From contig NZ_CM000955.1 of assembly GCF_000159695.1 (NCBI RefSeq), forward strand, positions 1,189,473-1,253,472: DNA of 64,000 bases. Reading direction: 5' to 3'. Below the pieces are notes generated by a model that saw only the letters and a list, made by a program, of their open reading frames with translations, had not been told where the DNA came from and did no database searches. Within the stretch, counting starts at the first letter, position 1, and each line of letters opens with the position of its first letter. This document shows positions 46,906 to 55,153 of this stretch, in pieces. The position numbers and the translations under genes are program-made. The DNA is from Finegoldia magna ATCC 53516 (GTDB taxonomy: Bacteria > Bacillota > Clostridia > Tissierellales > Peptoniphilaceae).

Positions 46906-47148
46906 TTACCATACTTCTTTTCCTGTAATTTTTCCCCAATCAATATCTTCTTTTTCATATTGCCCATTAAAATCTTCAAACAAATCTTCAATCTTCATTT
47001 CATCATCAGACGAATTTTCGATTATTAGTTTGTTATCCTCAATTTTTAAATCTAAAATATCATCGTCTTTCCAATTTAAAGCATCCAAAATCGACCTTGG
47101 AATTTGCAACACATGAGAATTTCCACACTTTGATAATTTGGTTTTCAT
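46906..47148 (-). CDS. Orphan MazE-type (AbrB/SpoVT fold) antitoxin
   Basis: 80 residues. KLSKCGNSHVLQIPRSILDALNW is the swapped-hairpin DNA-binding motif of MazE/PemI antitoxins, followed by an acidic C-terminal tail that normally grips the toxin. The final codons GTATGG TAA hold an ATG that would open a toxin frame, but that frame stops after MVS. The toxin thus seems lost. An AGTATATACT palindrome lies at 47180-47189 in the promoter. Confidence 0.75.
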   Translation of the reverse strand: MKTKLSKCGNSHVLQIPRSILDALNWKDDDILDLKIEDNKLIIENSSDDEMKIEDLFEDFNGQYEKEDIDWGKITGKEVW

Positions 47149-47278
47149 AATTCCTCCAAACGCTAAATTATTAATATATAGTATATACTTTTTTTAAAAA
47201 TTTTTGAATGTCATTTCATATTCCTCAGTAATTAAAAAAATAGTATAATTAAAATACAAACACGAAAGGAATGTAAAG

Positions 47279-47692
47279 ATGAAAAAGATAGAACATACAA
47301 AATCAACAAAATTTAGAAAAATAATGAAAATAGTTTTTTGGGCAGTTCTGATTATATTTTGTATTAATTTAATTATAAAATATCCTGTACACAGGCACGT
47401 TGGTTTTGACAGGATGTATAAGTACATGGATATGCAGAAAATCCCAAGAAGTGATATCAAAAGTGTGAGGGCTTTCAGATCCACAAAAACGGACGATTAT
47501 GTTTATTGGGTTGTGTTAAAAGATTTGGAAAATTATAGGTTTGAATATGGATATAATTTGAAAAAAGATAACATGTCATTGAATATTAGTAAGAAAGAAT
47601 ATGATGATGTGTACAAGTATATTAGTGACGAGGAAGTCGCTACATTAAAATATAAACCATTGAAAGAAAGCATTTACTATTTCAAGAAATAA
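47279..47692 (+). CDS. DUF3139-like small membrane-anchored protein, paralogue
   Basis: 137 residues. N-terminal membrane helix (about 17-36), then YPVHRHVGFDRMYKYMDMQKI, which matches the 46395 protein closely, and a short beta-rich end. The two paralogues lie on opposite strands on either side of the orphan antitoxin gene. AAAGGA precedes the ATG. Confidence 0.7.
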   Translation: MKKIEHTKSTKFRKIMKIVFWAVLIIFCINLIIKYPVHRHVGFDRMYKYMDMQKIPRSDIKSVRAFRSTKTDDYVYWVVLKDLENYRFEYGYNLKKDNMSLNISKKEYDDVYKYISDEEVATLKYKPLKESIYYFKK

Positions 47693-47696
47693 AAAT

Positions 47697-47727
47697 AGGA
47701 TTGTAGATTTTACTCTACAATCCATTT
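47697..47727. terminator. Bidirectional terminator between DUF3139 gene and pyc
   Basis: GGATTGTAGA/TCTACAATCC stem with T-rich flanks on both strands. Confidence 0.9.
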
Positions 47728-47729
47728 TT

Positions 47730-50700
47730 TTATTCCAAAACTATAAGAAGTTGGTCTGTGTCGATGGTGTCATTTTCTTTGATTAGGATTGATTTTACAA
47801 TTCCTTCTGATTTGGATAGTATGTTGGTTTCCATTTTCATGGCTTCCACTACTACCAATGGGTCGTTGACTGATACTTTGTCGTTTTCTTTGACTAGGAC
47901 TTTTACGACTCTTCCTGGAATTGATGCTCCGACTTCTTTGTCGTTGTTAGGGTCTGCTACTGATAGGTTGTCTTCTTCACGTTCTGTGATTTTCGCAGAT
48001 TCATCGAACACTCTGACTTCACGTCTGTTTCCGTTGACTTCGTAAGTGAAGTTTCTGTAGCCGTCTTTTTCCAATCTTCCTTTTTCAATAAGTTTGATGA
48101 TGAGGATTTTGCCTTCTTCTATTGGAACTTCGACTGTTTCTTTTTCGTTTATTCCTTCGAAGAATGTCGGCGTGTCCATATAAGTGAAGTTGCCTTTTGT
48201 TTTTCTGTAGTCGATGTATTCTTCGAATACTTTTGGATAAAGTGCGTGAGAGACGATATCTTTTTCGTCAAATTCCATTTTGTATTTGTCTTGTAAATAT
48301 TTTTTGTCTTTGTCGAAATCAAATGGATCGATGTAAAGTCCAGCTCTTTTTGTGATTGGCTTTTCATCTTTTAATACGATTTTTTGTAATTTTTCGTTGA
48401 ATCCACCTTCAGGTTGTCCCATCATTCCTTTGAAAAATGATATTACTGAGTCTGGATAGTCTAGATTTTTGCCTTTTTCGTAGATGTTTTCTGGAGTAAG
48501 TCCATTTGCCACCATGAATATCGCCATGTCTCCGACCATTTTGGATGATGGTGTTACTTTGATGATGTCACCAAGCATGTCGTTGACTTTTTTGTACATT
48601 AATTTTACTTCGTCGAATTTTTCTCCAAGTCCAAATGATTCTACTTGTGGTTTGAGGTTGGAATATTGTCCACCAGGAATTTCGTAGCGATAAATTTCTG
48701 TTGTACCACTTTTCAAATCGCTCTCGAATTGTGAGTAGTAGGAGCGAACGTCCTTGTAGTAGTTGCTGATTTTGTCACAATTTGATAGGCTGATTCCCGT
48801 TTGACGTGGAGTGTTTTCGAGTGCTGCGACTACTGAGTTGAGTGCAGGTTGGCTTGTGAGTGAACTCATTGAGTTGAAACAAGTGTCCACGATGTCAACT
48901 CCCGATTCACAAGCGTTGATTATCGTAGCGACTCCGTTTCCTGTCGTGTCGTGTGTGTGCAAATGAATTGGAACAGAAATTTCGTTTTTCAATGCTGAGA
49001 TTAGTTTAGTTGCGGCGTATGGTTTTAACAATGCGCTCATGTCTTTGATTGCGATAATATTTGCGCCGATGGATTCTAGTTCCTTCGCTTTTTTCACGTA
49101 ATATTCTAGTGAGTATTTGTCTCTTGTTTCGTCCAAAATGTCGCCTGTGTAGCAAAGCGTTGCTTCCAAGATTTTTCCTTCGTCAAGTACACTGTCACAC
49201 GCAAGTCTCATTCCGTCGATGTAGTTGAGTGAATCGAACACTCTGAACACGTCGATTCCGTTTTGTGCAGCTTTTTGTACAAATTTTACCACGACATTAT
49301 CTGGATAATTTTTGTATCCTACTGTGTTGTTTCCACGAAGTAACATTTGGAATAAAATGTTCGGAATTCTTTTGCGAAGTTCTTGAAGCCTAATCCAAGG
49401 ATCTTCCTTCAAAAATCTGTAGCTTACATCAAATGTTGCGCCGCCCCACATTTCCAAACTAAACAAGTCCTTCATCAATTCATTGGTAGCTTCTGCGATA
49501 GGGAGCATATCTCTCGTTCTCATACGTGTCGCCATCAATGATTGGTGCGCATCTCTTAGAGTTGTGTCTGTGATTAGAAGTTTTTCTTGGTTCAAAATCC
49601 AATCGCTAAGTCCCTTGGCACCTTTTTGTTCGAAAATATCTTTGGTTCCTGTAGAATTTGTCTTTGTGAATTCTGGGATTTGTGGAATATTGTATTCTTT
49701 TTTCTCGCCTCTGATGGAGCGTTCGCTGATGAAATTCAACACTTTAAGCTCTTTATCAGTCGATGGTTTGATGTCGAAAAGTTCAGGATTTTTGGAGATA
49801 AATCCCGTGTCGCAAGTTCCTTTGTGGAATTCTTCAGTGTTCAAAACGTTGATGATGAATCCGATATTTGTCTTAACGCCGCTGATTTTAGTTTCTCTCA
49901 AAGCACGGATTGCTTTGTTGATAGTGTCGTTGAATGTTCTGGAGAAAGCAGTGATTTTAACCAAAAGCGAATCGTAATATGGTGTGATAACTGAGCCTGT
50001 GAATCCATTTCCACCGTCAAGTCTCACGCCAAATCCGGAACTCGTACGATACAAATCAATCTTACCAGTGTCAGGCATGAAATTATTCGCAGGATCTTCT
50101 GTCGTGATACGGCATTGGATCGCGTAACCATTGCAGTGGACATCGTCTTGTGAATAAATTCCTATCTCATCAGAGTCAAAACTCTTGCCGTCAGCAATCA
50201 AAATTTGAGTTTGAACGATATCAATTCCAGTGATAAGCTCACTAACTGTGTGCTCTACTTGAACTCTTGGGTTTACTTCTATGAAATAGTGGTTTTCGTC
50301 TTCGTCCACCAAAAACTCCACAGTACCGGCGTTTGTGTAGCCAACTTCCTTGCAGATTTTGATGGCATCGTTGTGAAGTTCGTCCTTCGTTTTGTCTGAA
50401 ATTGAAAATGCAGGAGCGAATTCCACAACCTTTTGGTGACGTCTTTGAATGGAACAATCCCTCTCGTATAAATGAAGAATATTTCCGTGATTGTCGGCTA
50501 TGATTTGCACCTCAATGTGTTTTGGGTTGCGAATGTATTTTTCGATAAACATATCGTCTGAGCCGAAAGCCTTCTTGGATTCGTTTTGTGCGCTGACGAA
50601 AGAATTCAACAAATCAGATTCCTTTTCGACAATTCTCATTCCACGTCCGCCTCCACCAGCACAAGCTTTTACCATAACTGGATAGCCGATTTGGTTTGCG

Positions 50701-51149
50701 ATTTCCAATGCTTCGTTTTTGTTTCTGATAGGAGTTTCCACGCCCTCGATTGTTTGAACGCCAGCCTTCTTGGCAACTAACTTCGATTGGACCTTGTCAC
50801 CCAAACTATGTAGAACTGATTCGTCAGGACCCACGAAAATTATTCCGTTTTCCTTGCAACGTCTCGCAAATTCTGCATTTTCACTCAAAAATCCATAACC
50901 AGGATGAATCGCATCGCAGTGTTTGGATTTGGCAATCGCAATGATTTTTTCGATATCTAAATAACTCGACAAAGGTGATGCCGCATCCTTTATCAAATAC
51001 GATTCGTCAGCCTTCGTTCTGAAAAGGGAAGTCTTGTCCTCTTCGCTATAAATCGCAACGCTTCTTATTCCAAGCTCACTACAAGCTCTGAAAATTCTTA
51101 TAGCAATCTCGCCACGGTTTGCCACAAGAAGTTTTTTTATTTTATCCAT
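47730..51149 (-). CDS. pyc: Pyruvate carboxylase
   Basis: Biotin enzyme that carboxylates pyruvate to oxaloacetate with ATP and bicarbonate. At 1139 residues it has all domains in order: biotin carboxylase (about 1-450; KACAGGGGRGM, EVNPRVQVEHTVSE), carboxyltransferase (about 525-800; DAHQSLMATRMRT and the carboxylated lysine in AIKDMSALLKP), allosteric linker and a C-terminal biotin carrier domain with VVEAMKMETN. It supplies oxaloacetate in an organism with little sign of a full TCA cycle here. The dCMP deaminase gene lies directly upstream, 11 bases away. Confidence 0.98.
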   Translation of the reverse strand: MDKIKKLLVANRGEIAIRIFRACSELGIRSVAIYSEEDKTSLFRTKADESYLIKDAASPLSSYLDIEKIIAIAKSKHCDAIHPGYGFLSENAEFARRCKENGIIFVGPDESVLHSLGDKVQSKLVAKKAGVQTIEGVETPIRNKNEALEIANQIGYPVMVKACAGGGGRGMRIVEKESDLLNSFVSAQNESKKAFGSDDMFIEKYIRNPKHIEVQIIADNHGNILHLYERDCSIQRRHQKVVEFAPAFSISDKTKDELHNDAIKICKEVGYTNAGTVEFLVDEDENHYFIEVNPRVQVEHTVSELITGIDIVQTQILIADGKSFDSDEIGIYSQDDVHCNGYAIQCRITTEDPANNFMPDTGKIDLYRTSSGFGVRLDGGNGFTGSVITPYYDSLLVKITAFSRTFNDTINKAIRALRETKISGVKTNIGFIINVLNTEEFHKGTCDTGFISKNPELFDIKPSTDKELKVLNFISERSIRGEKKEYNIPQIPEFTKTNSTGTKDIFEQKGAKGLSDWILNQEKLLITDTTLRDAHQSLMATRMRTRDMLPIAEATNELMKDLFSLEMWGGATFDVSYRFLKEDPWIRLQELRKRIPNILFQMLLRGNNTVGYKNYPDNVVVKFVQKAAQNGIDVFRVFDSLNYIDGMRLACDSVLDEGKILEATLCYTGDILDETRDKYSLEYYVKKAKELESIGANIIAIKDMSALLKPYAATKLISALKNEISVPIHLHTHDTTGNGVATIINACESGVDIVDTCFNSMSSLTSQPALNSVVAALENTPRQTGISLSNCDKISNYYKDVRSYYSQFESDLKSGTTEIYRYEIPGGQYSNLKPQVESFGLGEKFDEVKLMYKKVNDMLGDIIKVTPSSKMVGDMAIFMVANGLTPENIYEKGKNLDYPDSVISFFKGMMGQPEGGFNEKLQKIVLKDEKPITKRAGLYIDPFDFDKDKKYLQDKYKMEFDEKDIVSHALYPKVFEEYIDYRKTKGNFTYMDTPTFFEGINEKETVEVPIEEGKILIIKLIEKGRLEKDGYRNFTYEVNGNRREVRVFDESAKITEREEDNLSVADPNNDKEVGASIPGRVVKVLVKENDKVSVNDPLVVVEAMKMETNILSKSEGIVKSILIKENDTIDTDQLLIVLE

Positions 51150-51160
51150 ATTACACCTCT

Positions 51161-51580
51161 TTAAATTTGGACATATTCAATATTATTTCGGTTTAACAAT
51201 TCAATCGCATACTCATCCACACGATAAGCCTCGTGATAATAAATCTTGCTAATTCCTGCTTGAATCAAAGATTTCGTGCAGTTCAAACAAGGAAAATGAG
51301 TCACATAACAAATACAACCCTTCACAGCAATTCCTTCCTTCGCACAATACAACAAAGCATTCATCTCCGCGTGAATCGTAGCAATACAATGTCCGTCACG
51401 CAAAGTGTGACCAACCTCGTCGCAGTGAGGATTGCCACTGATAGCACCATTGTAGCCTGTCGATACAATCCTGTTGTCAGAATTCACCAACACACAACCG
51501 ACAAACGCCCTGTCACAAGTGCTACGTGTCGCAACATTCAATGCCAAATCCATAAAATATTCATTCCAAGATTTTCTCAT
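51161..51580 (-). CDS. Deoxycytidylate (dCMP) deaminase family protein
   Basis: 139 residues, zinc-dependent. His70, Ala71, Glu72 and the PCLNC pair (Cys98, Cys101) form the catalytic zinc site. It converts dCMP to dUMP for thymidylate synthesis; the same family includes ComEB of competence operons. It lies 11 bases from the pyc start and may be cotranscribed. A hairpin copy (51669-51697) lies upstream. Confidence 0.93.
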   Translation of the reverse strand: MRKSWNEYFMDLALNVATRSTCDRAFVGCVLVNSDNRIVSTGYNGAISGNPHCDEVGHTLRDGHCIATIHAEMNALLYCAKEGIAVKGCICYVTHFPCLNCTKSLIQAGISKIYYHEAYRVDEYAIELLNRNNIEYVQI

Positions 51581-51668
51581 ATTGACCTCTCATCATCATT
51601 AAAAAATTTCTTTACCTTTAATATTATCACAAAAACACAAAAATCAAAACAGAAACACAGGGAAAACC

Positions 51669-51697
51669 ACACACAAAAAAAGCCACACAATGTGGCT
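51669..51697. repeat. 29-bp direct repeat with terminator hairpin, copy 1
   Basis: CACACAAAAAAAGCCACACA then ATGTGGCTT. An exact copy lies at 53813-53841, where it ends the ATP-grasp gene. The two copies bracket the YefM/YoeB module and the IS3 element. Confidence 0.85.
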
Positions 51698-51730
51698 TAG
51701 GGAAAATAAAAATATTTACAAAAATCAATC

Positions 51731-51748
51731 TGTACGCTATAATGTACA
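51731..51748 (+). promoter_or_regulatory. YefM operator and -10 box
   Basis: TGTAC (51731-51735) and TGTACA (51743-51748) flank and overlap TATAAT (51738-51743). TGTACA is the known core of YefM-YoeB operators, so autoregulation by this antitoxin is likely. Confidence 0.7.
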
Positions 51749-51763
51749 TAAGGAGTTGATATT

Positions 51764-52012
51764 ATGATTAAGACGTCAGTAACAAATTTTAGAAAAAATA
51801 TTTTCGGAATTCTTGAACAAACAATTAAATTTAATGAACCTGTAAATATAAGTACAAAAACGGGAAATGCAGTTGTTCTTAGTGAAGATGATTACAATGG
51901 ATTGATGGAAACTCTTAGAATATACTCAAACCCAAAAGAAAAAGAAAAAATAATAGAAGGTTTGAATACAAAATTAGAAGATTGCATTTCTGAAGATGAG
52001 GTTGAATGGTAA
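51764..52012 (+). CDS. YefM/Phd family antitoxin
   Basis: 82 residues. The Phd/YefM N-terminal fold is seen in TSVTNFRKNIFGILEQTI and NAVVLSEDDYNGLMETL; the acidic C-terminus (EDCISEDEVEW) is the toxin-binding tail. Overlaps the toxin gene by seven bases. GGAG precedes the ATG. Confidence 0.92.
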   Translation: MIKTSVTNFRKNIFGILEQTIKFNEPVNISTKTGNAVVLSEDDYNGLMETLRIYSNPKEKEKIIEGLNTKLEDCISEDEVEW

Positions 52013-52275
52013 CATATAAAATTGTTTATACTAAAAAAGCGATAAAAGATATAAAGAATTTAAAGTCCGCTGGTATAGAGAAAAAGGCAAAGATGTTAGT
52101 TGAATTAATAAAACAAAATCCATATCAAACACCTCCTTATTATGAAAAACTACAGGGAGAGTTGAAAGGTGCTTATTCAAGAAGAATCAACATACAACAT
52201 CGTTTAGTTTATGAAGTTTTTGAAAAAGAGAAGATAATTAAAATAATCAGCTTATGGTCACATTATGAATTTTAA
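52006..52275 (+). CDS. YoeB/RelE-type toxin (Txe family)
   Basis: 89 residues, RelE superfamily ribosome-dependent endonuclease. IVYTKKAIKDIKNLKSAG starts the fold; YYEKLQGELKGAYSRRINIQHRLVYEV and the C-terminal SLWSHYEF hold the catalytic residues. It is the window's second YoeB-like toxin and clearly differs from that at 32495. The IS3 element is inserted about 20 bases after the stop. Confidence 0.92.
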   Translation: MVTYKIVYTKKAIKDIKNLKSAGIEKKAKMLVELIKQNPYQTPPYYEKLQGELKGAYSRRINIQHRLVYEVFEKEKIIKIISLWSHYEF

Positions 52276-52328
52276 AAAATGGTGAATTTATTTTGATGTG
52301 TACCCATAAAACTGGACACAATATTTAA

Positions 52329-53123
52329 TTAATTAGTTGTAGTGGATGCTAACCTATATTTTGTAGGTGGCATCCATTTTGTTTTTGATTGAATTCTTTC
52401 GTTATTGTAATAATAGATGTATTCTTCTATTGCTTTAGAAAATTCTTCATAGGAGCTATAGCTCTTTTCACAGCCATAATAAACTTCATTTTTTAATCTT
52501 CCAAAGAATGTTTCCATAATAGAATTATCGTAACAATTCCCTTTTCTTGACATTGATTGTCTTATACCATGTTTTTTTAGTTCATTAACATAATATTTAT
52601 GTTGGTATTGCCAACCTTGATCTGAGTGTAGTATCAAGTTATTTAATTTTGGAAATTTGCTAAATGCTTTTCTTAACATATTCGATATTTGTTTTAAATT
52701 AGGACTTAGAGATAAGTCATATGAGATAATCTCATTGCTATACATATCAAGTATTGGAGATATGTAGCATTTACCCCAAGAAAATTTAAATTCAGATACA
52801 TCCGTGGTCCATTTTTGTAAAGGTCTGTCTGCTTTGAACTCTCTATTGATGATATTATCTGCAACTTTACCTATCTTTCCCTTATATGAGTGATATTTCT
52901 CTTTAGACCTTTTCCCAAATAGTTTTAGCTCATGCATGATCTTTTGAACTTTTTTATGATTTATTACATACCCTTGATTTATTAACTCCATATACACTCT
53001 TCTTACACCATATCTTCCTTTGTGCAAGTTAAATATTTCGGTTATTTTATCTGCGATAGGGCGATTCTTAACTTTTATCTTATCCACTTTATTCAGTTCA
53101 AAGTAGTATGTTGATTTTGGCAA
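52329..53123 (-). CDS. IS3-family transposase OrfB (DDE integrase)
   Basis: 264 residues from the annotated start; the same frame continues open upstream through the overlap with OrfA (reading AAIVKELKEKGYRLNYLL), so it is probably made as an OrfAB fusion by -1 frameshifting. The DDE residues are in WTTDVSEF, HSDQGWQY and the glutamate of DNSIMETFFGRLK. An HTH_21 segment precedes the catalytic core. The frame is intact. Confidence 0.93.
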   Translation of the reverse strand: MPKSTYYFELNKVDKIKVKNRPIADKITEIFNLHKGRYGVRRVYMELINQGYVINHKKVQKIMHELKLFGKRSKEKYHSYKGKIGKVADNIINREFKADRPLQKWTTDVSEFKFSWGKCYISPILDMYSNEIISYDLSLSPNLKQISNMLRKAFSKFPKLNNLILHSDQGWQYQHKYYVNELKKHGIRQSMSRKGNCYDNSIMETFFGRLKNEVYYGCEKSYSSYEEFSKAIEEYIYYYNNERIQSKTKWMPPTKYRLASTTTN

Positions 53124-53146
53124 ATCAATCGCTATTAAAAGATAGT

Positions 53147-53713
53147 TTAGTCTGTATCCTTTTTCTTTAAGTTCTTTGACAATCGCTGCTTTTTCGCCTT
53201 GAGTTGCGCAGCGTAACGTTCTTCTCTCAAGGCGATCTCTTTTTTTATTATTTCGTTTTCTGCTTTTATATATTCATTTTCCGCTCTAAGTCTTATGAGC
53301 TCTTCTCTTTCAGATTCATTAAGTTTCCTTGGCTTATGGATATTTTTCTTTTTCATGCTTGTATTTTTAGATTTACAACCTCTCTTTCTATTTACAAGAC
53401 CATTATATCCATAATTTTTATACTTGTTAACCCATGAATAAAGTTGTCCACGATTAATTCCGATTTCAATTGCTACAGAACCTATTGTGTTTCCAGCTAA
53501 TACTTTGCTGACCACTTCTAGCTTTTCATCAGTTGTCCACTCGATATTATTTCCATGTTTTAAAATTTCTGGACCATGCTTTTCTTCTAACTTAAACCAT
53601 TCTTTAATTGTGTCATGAAATCTCTTTTCTTTAACTCCTTCAGGTGTATTAGGCCATTTACCTTCTCTATACAACTGCACACATTCTCTTTTAAATTCAT
53701 AACTATATTTCAT
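53147..53713 (-). CDS. IS3-family transposase OrfA (helix-turn-helix)
   Basis: 188 residues from ATG at 53713 with AAGGAGG upstream. Two helix-turn-helix segments are seen (about 1-50 and 60-100, SVAIEIGINRGQLYSWVNKY), then a leucine-zipper-like coiled coil (about 130-175) for OrfAB multimerisation. GAAAAAG near the end of the gene is a possible -1 slippage site into OrfB. Confidence 0.9.
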   Translation of the reverse strand: MKYSYEFKRECVQLYREGKWPNTPEGVKEKRFHDTIKEWFKLEEKHGPEILKHGNNIEWTTDEKLEVVSKVLAGNTIGSVAIEIGINRGQLYSWVNKYKNYGYNGLVNRKRGCKSKNTSMKKKNIHKPRKLNESEREELIRLRAENEYIKAENEIIKKEIALREERYAAQLKAKKQRLSKNLKKKDTD

Positions 53714-53812
53714 AAAAATACCCTCCTTACTGGATGTCCAGTAAAGAGGGTACATATCATTTAAATTTCACCGTTTTTTTATTTGTAAAAATTAAAGAAG
53801 CTTTCTTCCCCA

Positions 53813-53841
53813 CACAAAAAAAGCCACACAATGTGGCTTTT
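53813..53841. repeat. 29-bp direct repeat with terminator hairpin, copy 2
   Basis: Exact copy of the 51669 sequence, serving as terminator (AAGCCACA-CAA-TGTGGCTT) for the minus-strand ATP-grasp gene. Confidence 0.85.
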
Positions 53842-53842
53842 A

Positions 53843-55153
53843 TTACTCATTTATGAACAAGTTTGGTGCTGTATAATATTTTCTGGCGCCACTTACGACG
53901 TTATCTTTTCCGATTCGTGTGTAAGGGGCTACGAAGTGTTTGTTGTAGATGAACAGTCCCACAACTTGAGTGAATTTGTTAAGAACAGGAGATTTTTCTT
54001 CGAATTCCAAGAACTCGCACTTATTCATATCATAATATTCTTGGAAGACGTAGCCTGTGCGGATAAATTCTGGAAGTTTTTCTTGCAATTCTTCTTCTCT
54101 CATTTCACTTCCTACGTATATTCCAAGTGATGCGTAGCCGTCAATTGGTTTGAAGATGTATTTATCTTTGTTCATTATGATTTCATAAGCATCACGTTCT
54201 TCGATTTTTTTCGTGAATGGAACGTGTTCGTCGATGAATTTCTTTTCTTCATTATTCAACAAAGCTTGTGTTTGTTCGTCTCTGAAGATTTCAAATATAA
54301 GCTTGGAGTGCATCAATTGTGACCTGAATGATCCTACCATGAAGAATGCATTGTCCATGTACGCATCCAAGAATGGTTTGATTTGATCTTTTATTTTCAA
54401 CAATTCCAAAGTTACGATTCTTCTGTAAACTAAATCTATTACATAGTCTCCGTGGCACAATTTGCCGTTTTTGTATTCCAAATCTCTGATGTCTATGATT
54501 TCACAGTTGAATCCATTTTCTTCGTAGACTCTTTTGAATTCGTCAAATTCGTTCGGAGTTCCCACTTCCAAATTATCCACGATTGCGACGTTTGGTTTCT
54601 TGTCCGACACGTATTTTTTGTACATATCAGCTGTTTCCCAAACCCATGGAGTGAACATGTCGACATTTTCGACGTCGTGTTTTTCCATGAATTTTTGCAT
54701 AGCTTTTGTTTGTAGAAGAAGTTCACCTAATGTGTTGTCTTCGTTCATCGCAGAAGATCCGTCTGTGTTAAGTTCACAAAGCATGTAATTGATGCCGTCG
54801 TAGAACACGTCGTAGCGACAAATCGGAACTGGAACATCGTAGCCTGGATCGTGAAGCACTAGCTCTTCAATTGTCGGATCCAATTGGAATATTTTACGAT
54901 ATTCAGGATTTTTCACGAATTCTTTGGTGATTTTGTCAGTCATGCTCATCAAAATATTTGAAATATATACAAAATCTGAGCGGTTCTTTTTGTTGTAGAA
55001 AAGACCTTGGTAGGTCATAGGGATTGGTTCTCCGTGATAAATCGCCTTAGAAACTTTTGTTTTGGCGATAAAATCCACGAAATCCCTGTAATACATGTCC
55101 TCGTCTTCTCGTACTATTTTATATAATTCTAATGAATATTCGTCATTAAACAT
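53843..55153 (-). CDS. ATP-grasp ligase next to glutamate-cysteine ligase, candidate glutathione-synthase-like enzyme
   Basis: 436 residues. Regions such as CRYDVFYDGINYMLCELNTDGSS, an YIFKPIDGYASLGIYVG segment and GARKYYTAP suggest a glutathionylspermidine-synthase-like or circularly permuted ATP-grasp fold. It overlaps the gshA-like gene by eight bases. The natural reading is that it adds glycine, or another amine, to gamma-glutamylcysteine. It is not GshB and not the GshF fusion. The true product is unknown. Confidence 0.65.
   Translation of the reverse strand: MFNDEYSLELYKIVREDEDMYYRDFVDFIAKTKVSKAIYHGEPIPMTYQGLFYNKKNRSDFVYISNILMSMTDKITKEFVKNPEYRKIFQLDPTIEELVLHDPGYDVPVPICRYDVFYDGINYMLCELNTDGSSAMNEDNTLGELLLQTKAMQKFMEKHDVENVDMFTPWVWETADMYKKYVSDKKPNVAIVDNLEVGTPNEFDEFKRVYEENGFNCEIIDIRDLEYKNGKLCHGDYVIDLVYRRIVTLELLKIKDQIKPFLDAYMDNAFFMVGSFRSQLMHSKLIFEIFRDEQTQALLNNEEKKFIDEHVPFTKKIEERDAYEIIMNKDKYIFKPIDGYASLGIYVGSEMREEELQEKLPEFIRTGYVFQEYYDMNKCEFLEFEEKSPVLNKFTQVVGLFIYNKHFVAPYTRIGKDNVVSGARKYYTAPNLFINE

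Larger units (their letters stand above)
52294..53759 (-). mobile_element. IS3-family element (IS150 group)
   Basis: 1466 bases. Terminal inverted repeats begin TGATGTGTACCC on the left and end GGGTACATATCA on the right (11 of 12 paired, with TG..CA tips), continuing with ACTGGACA/TGTCCAGT. A 3-base TTT duplication flanks it (52291-52293 and 53760-53762). Removing it restores an AAAAAATGGTGAATTTA / AAATTTCACCGTTTTTTT terminator, so it jumped into a terminator loop. Confidence 0.9.
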
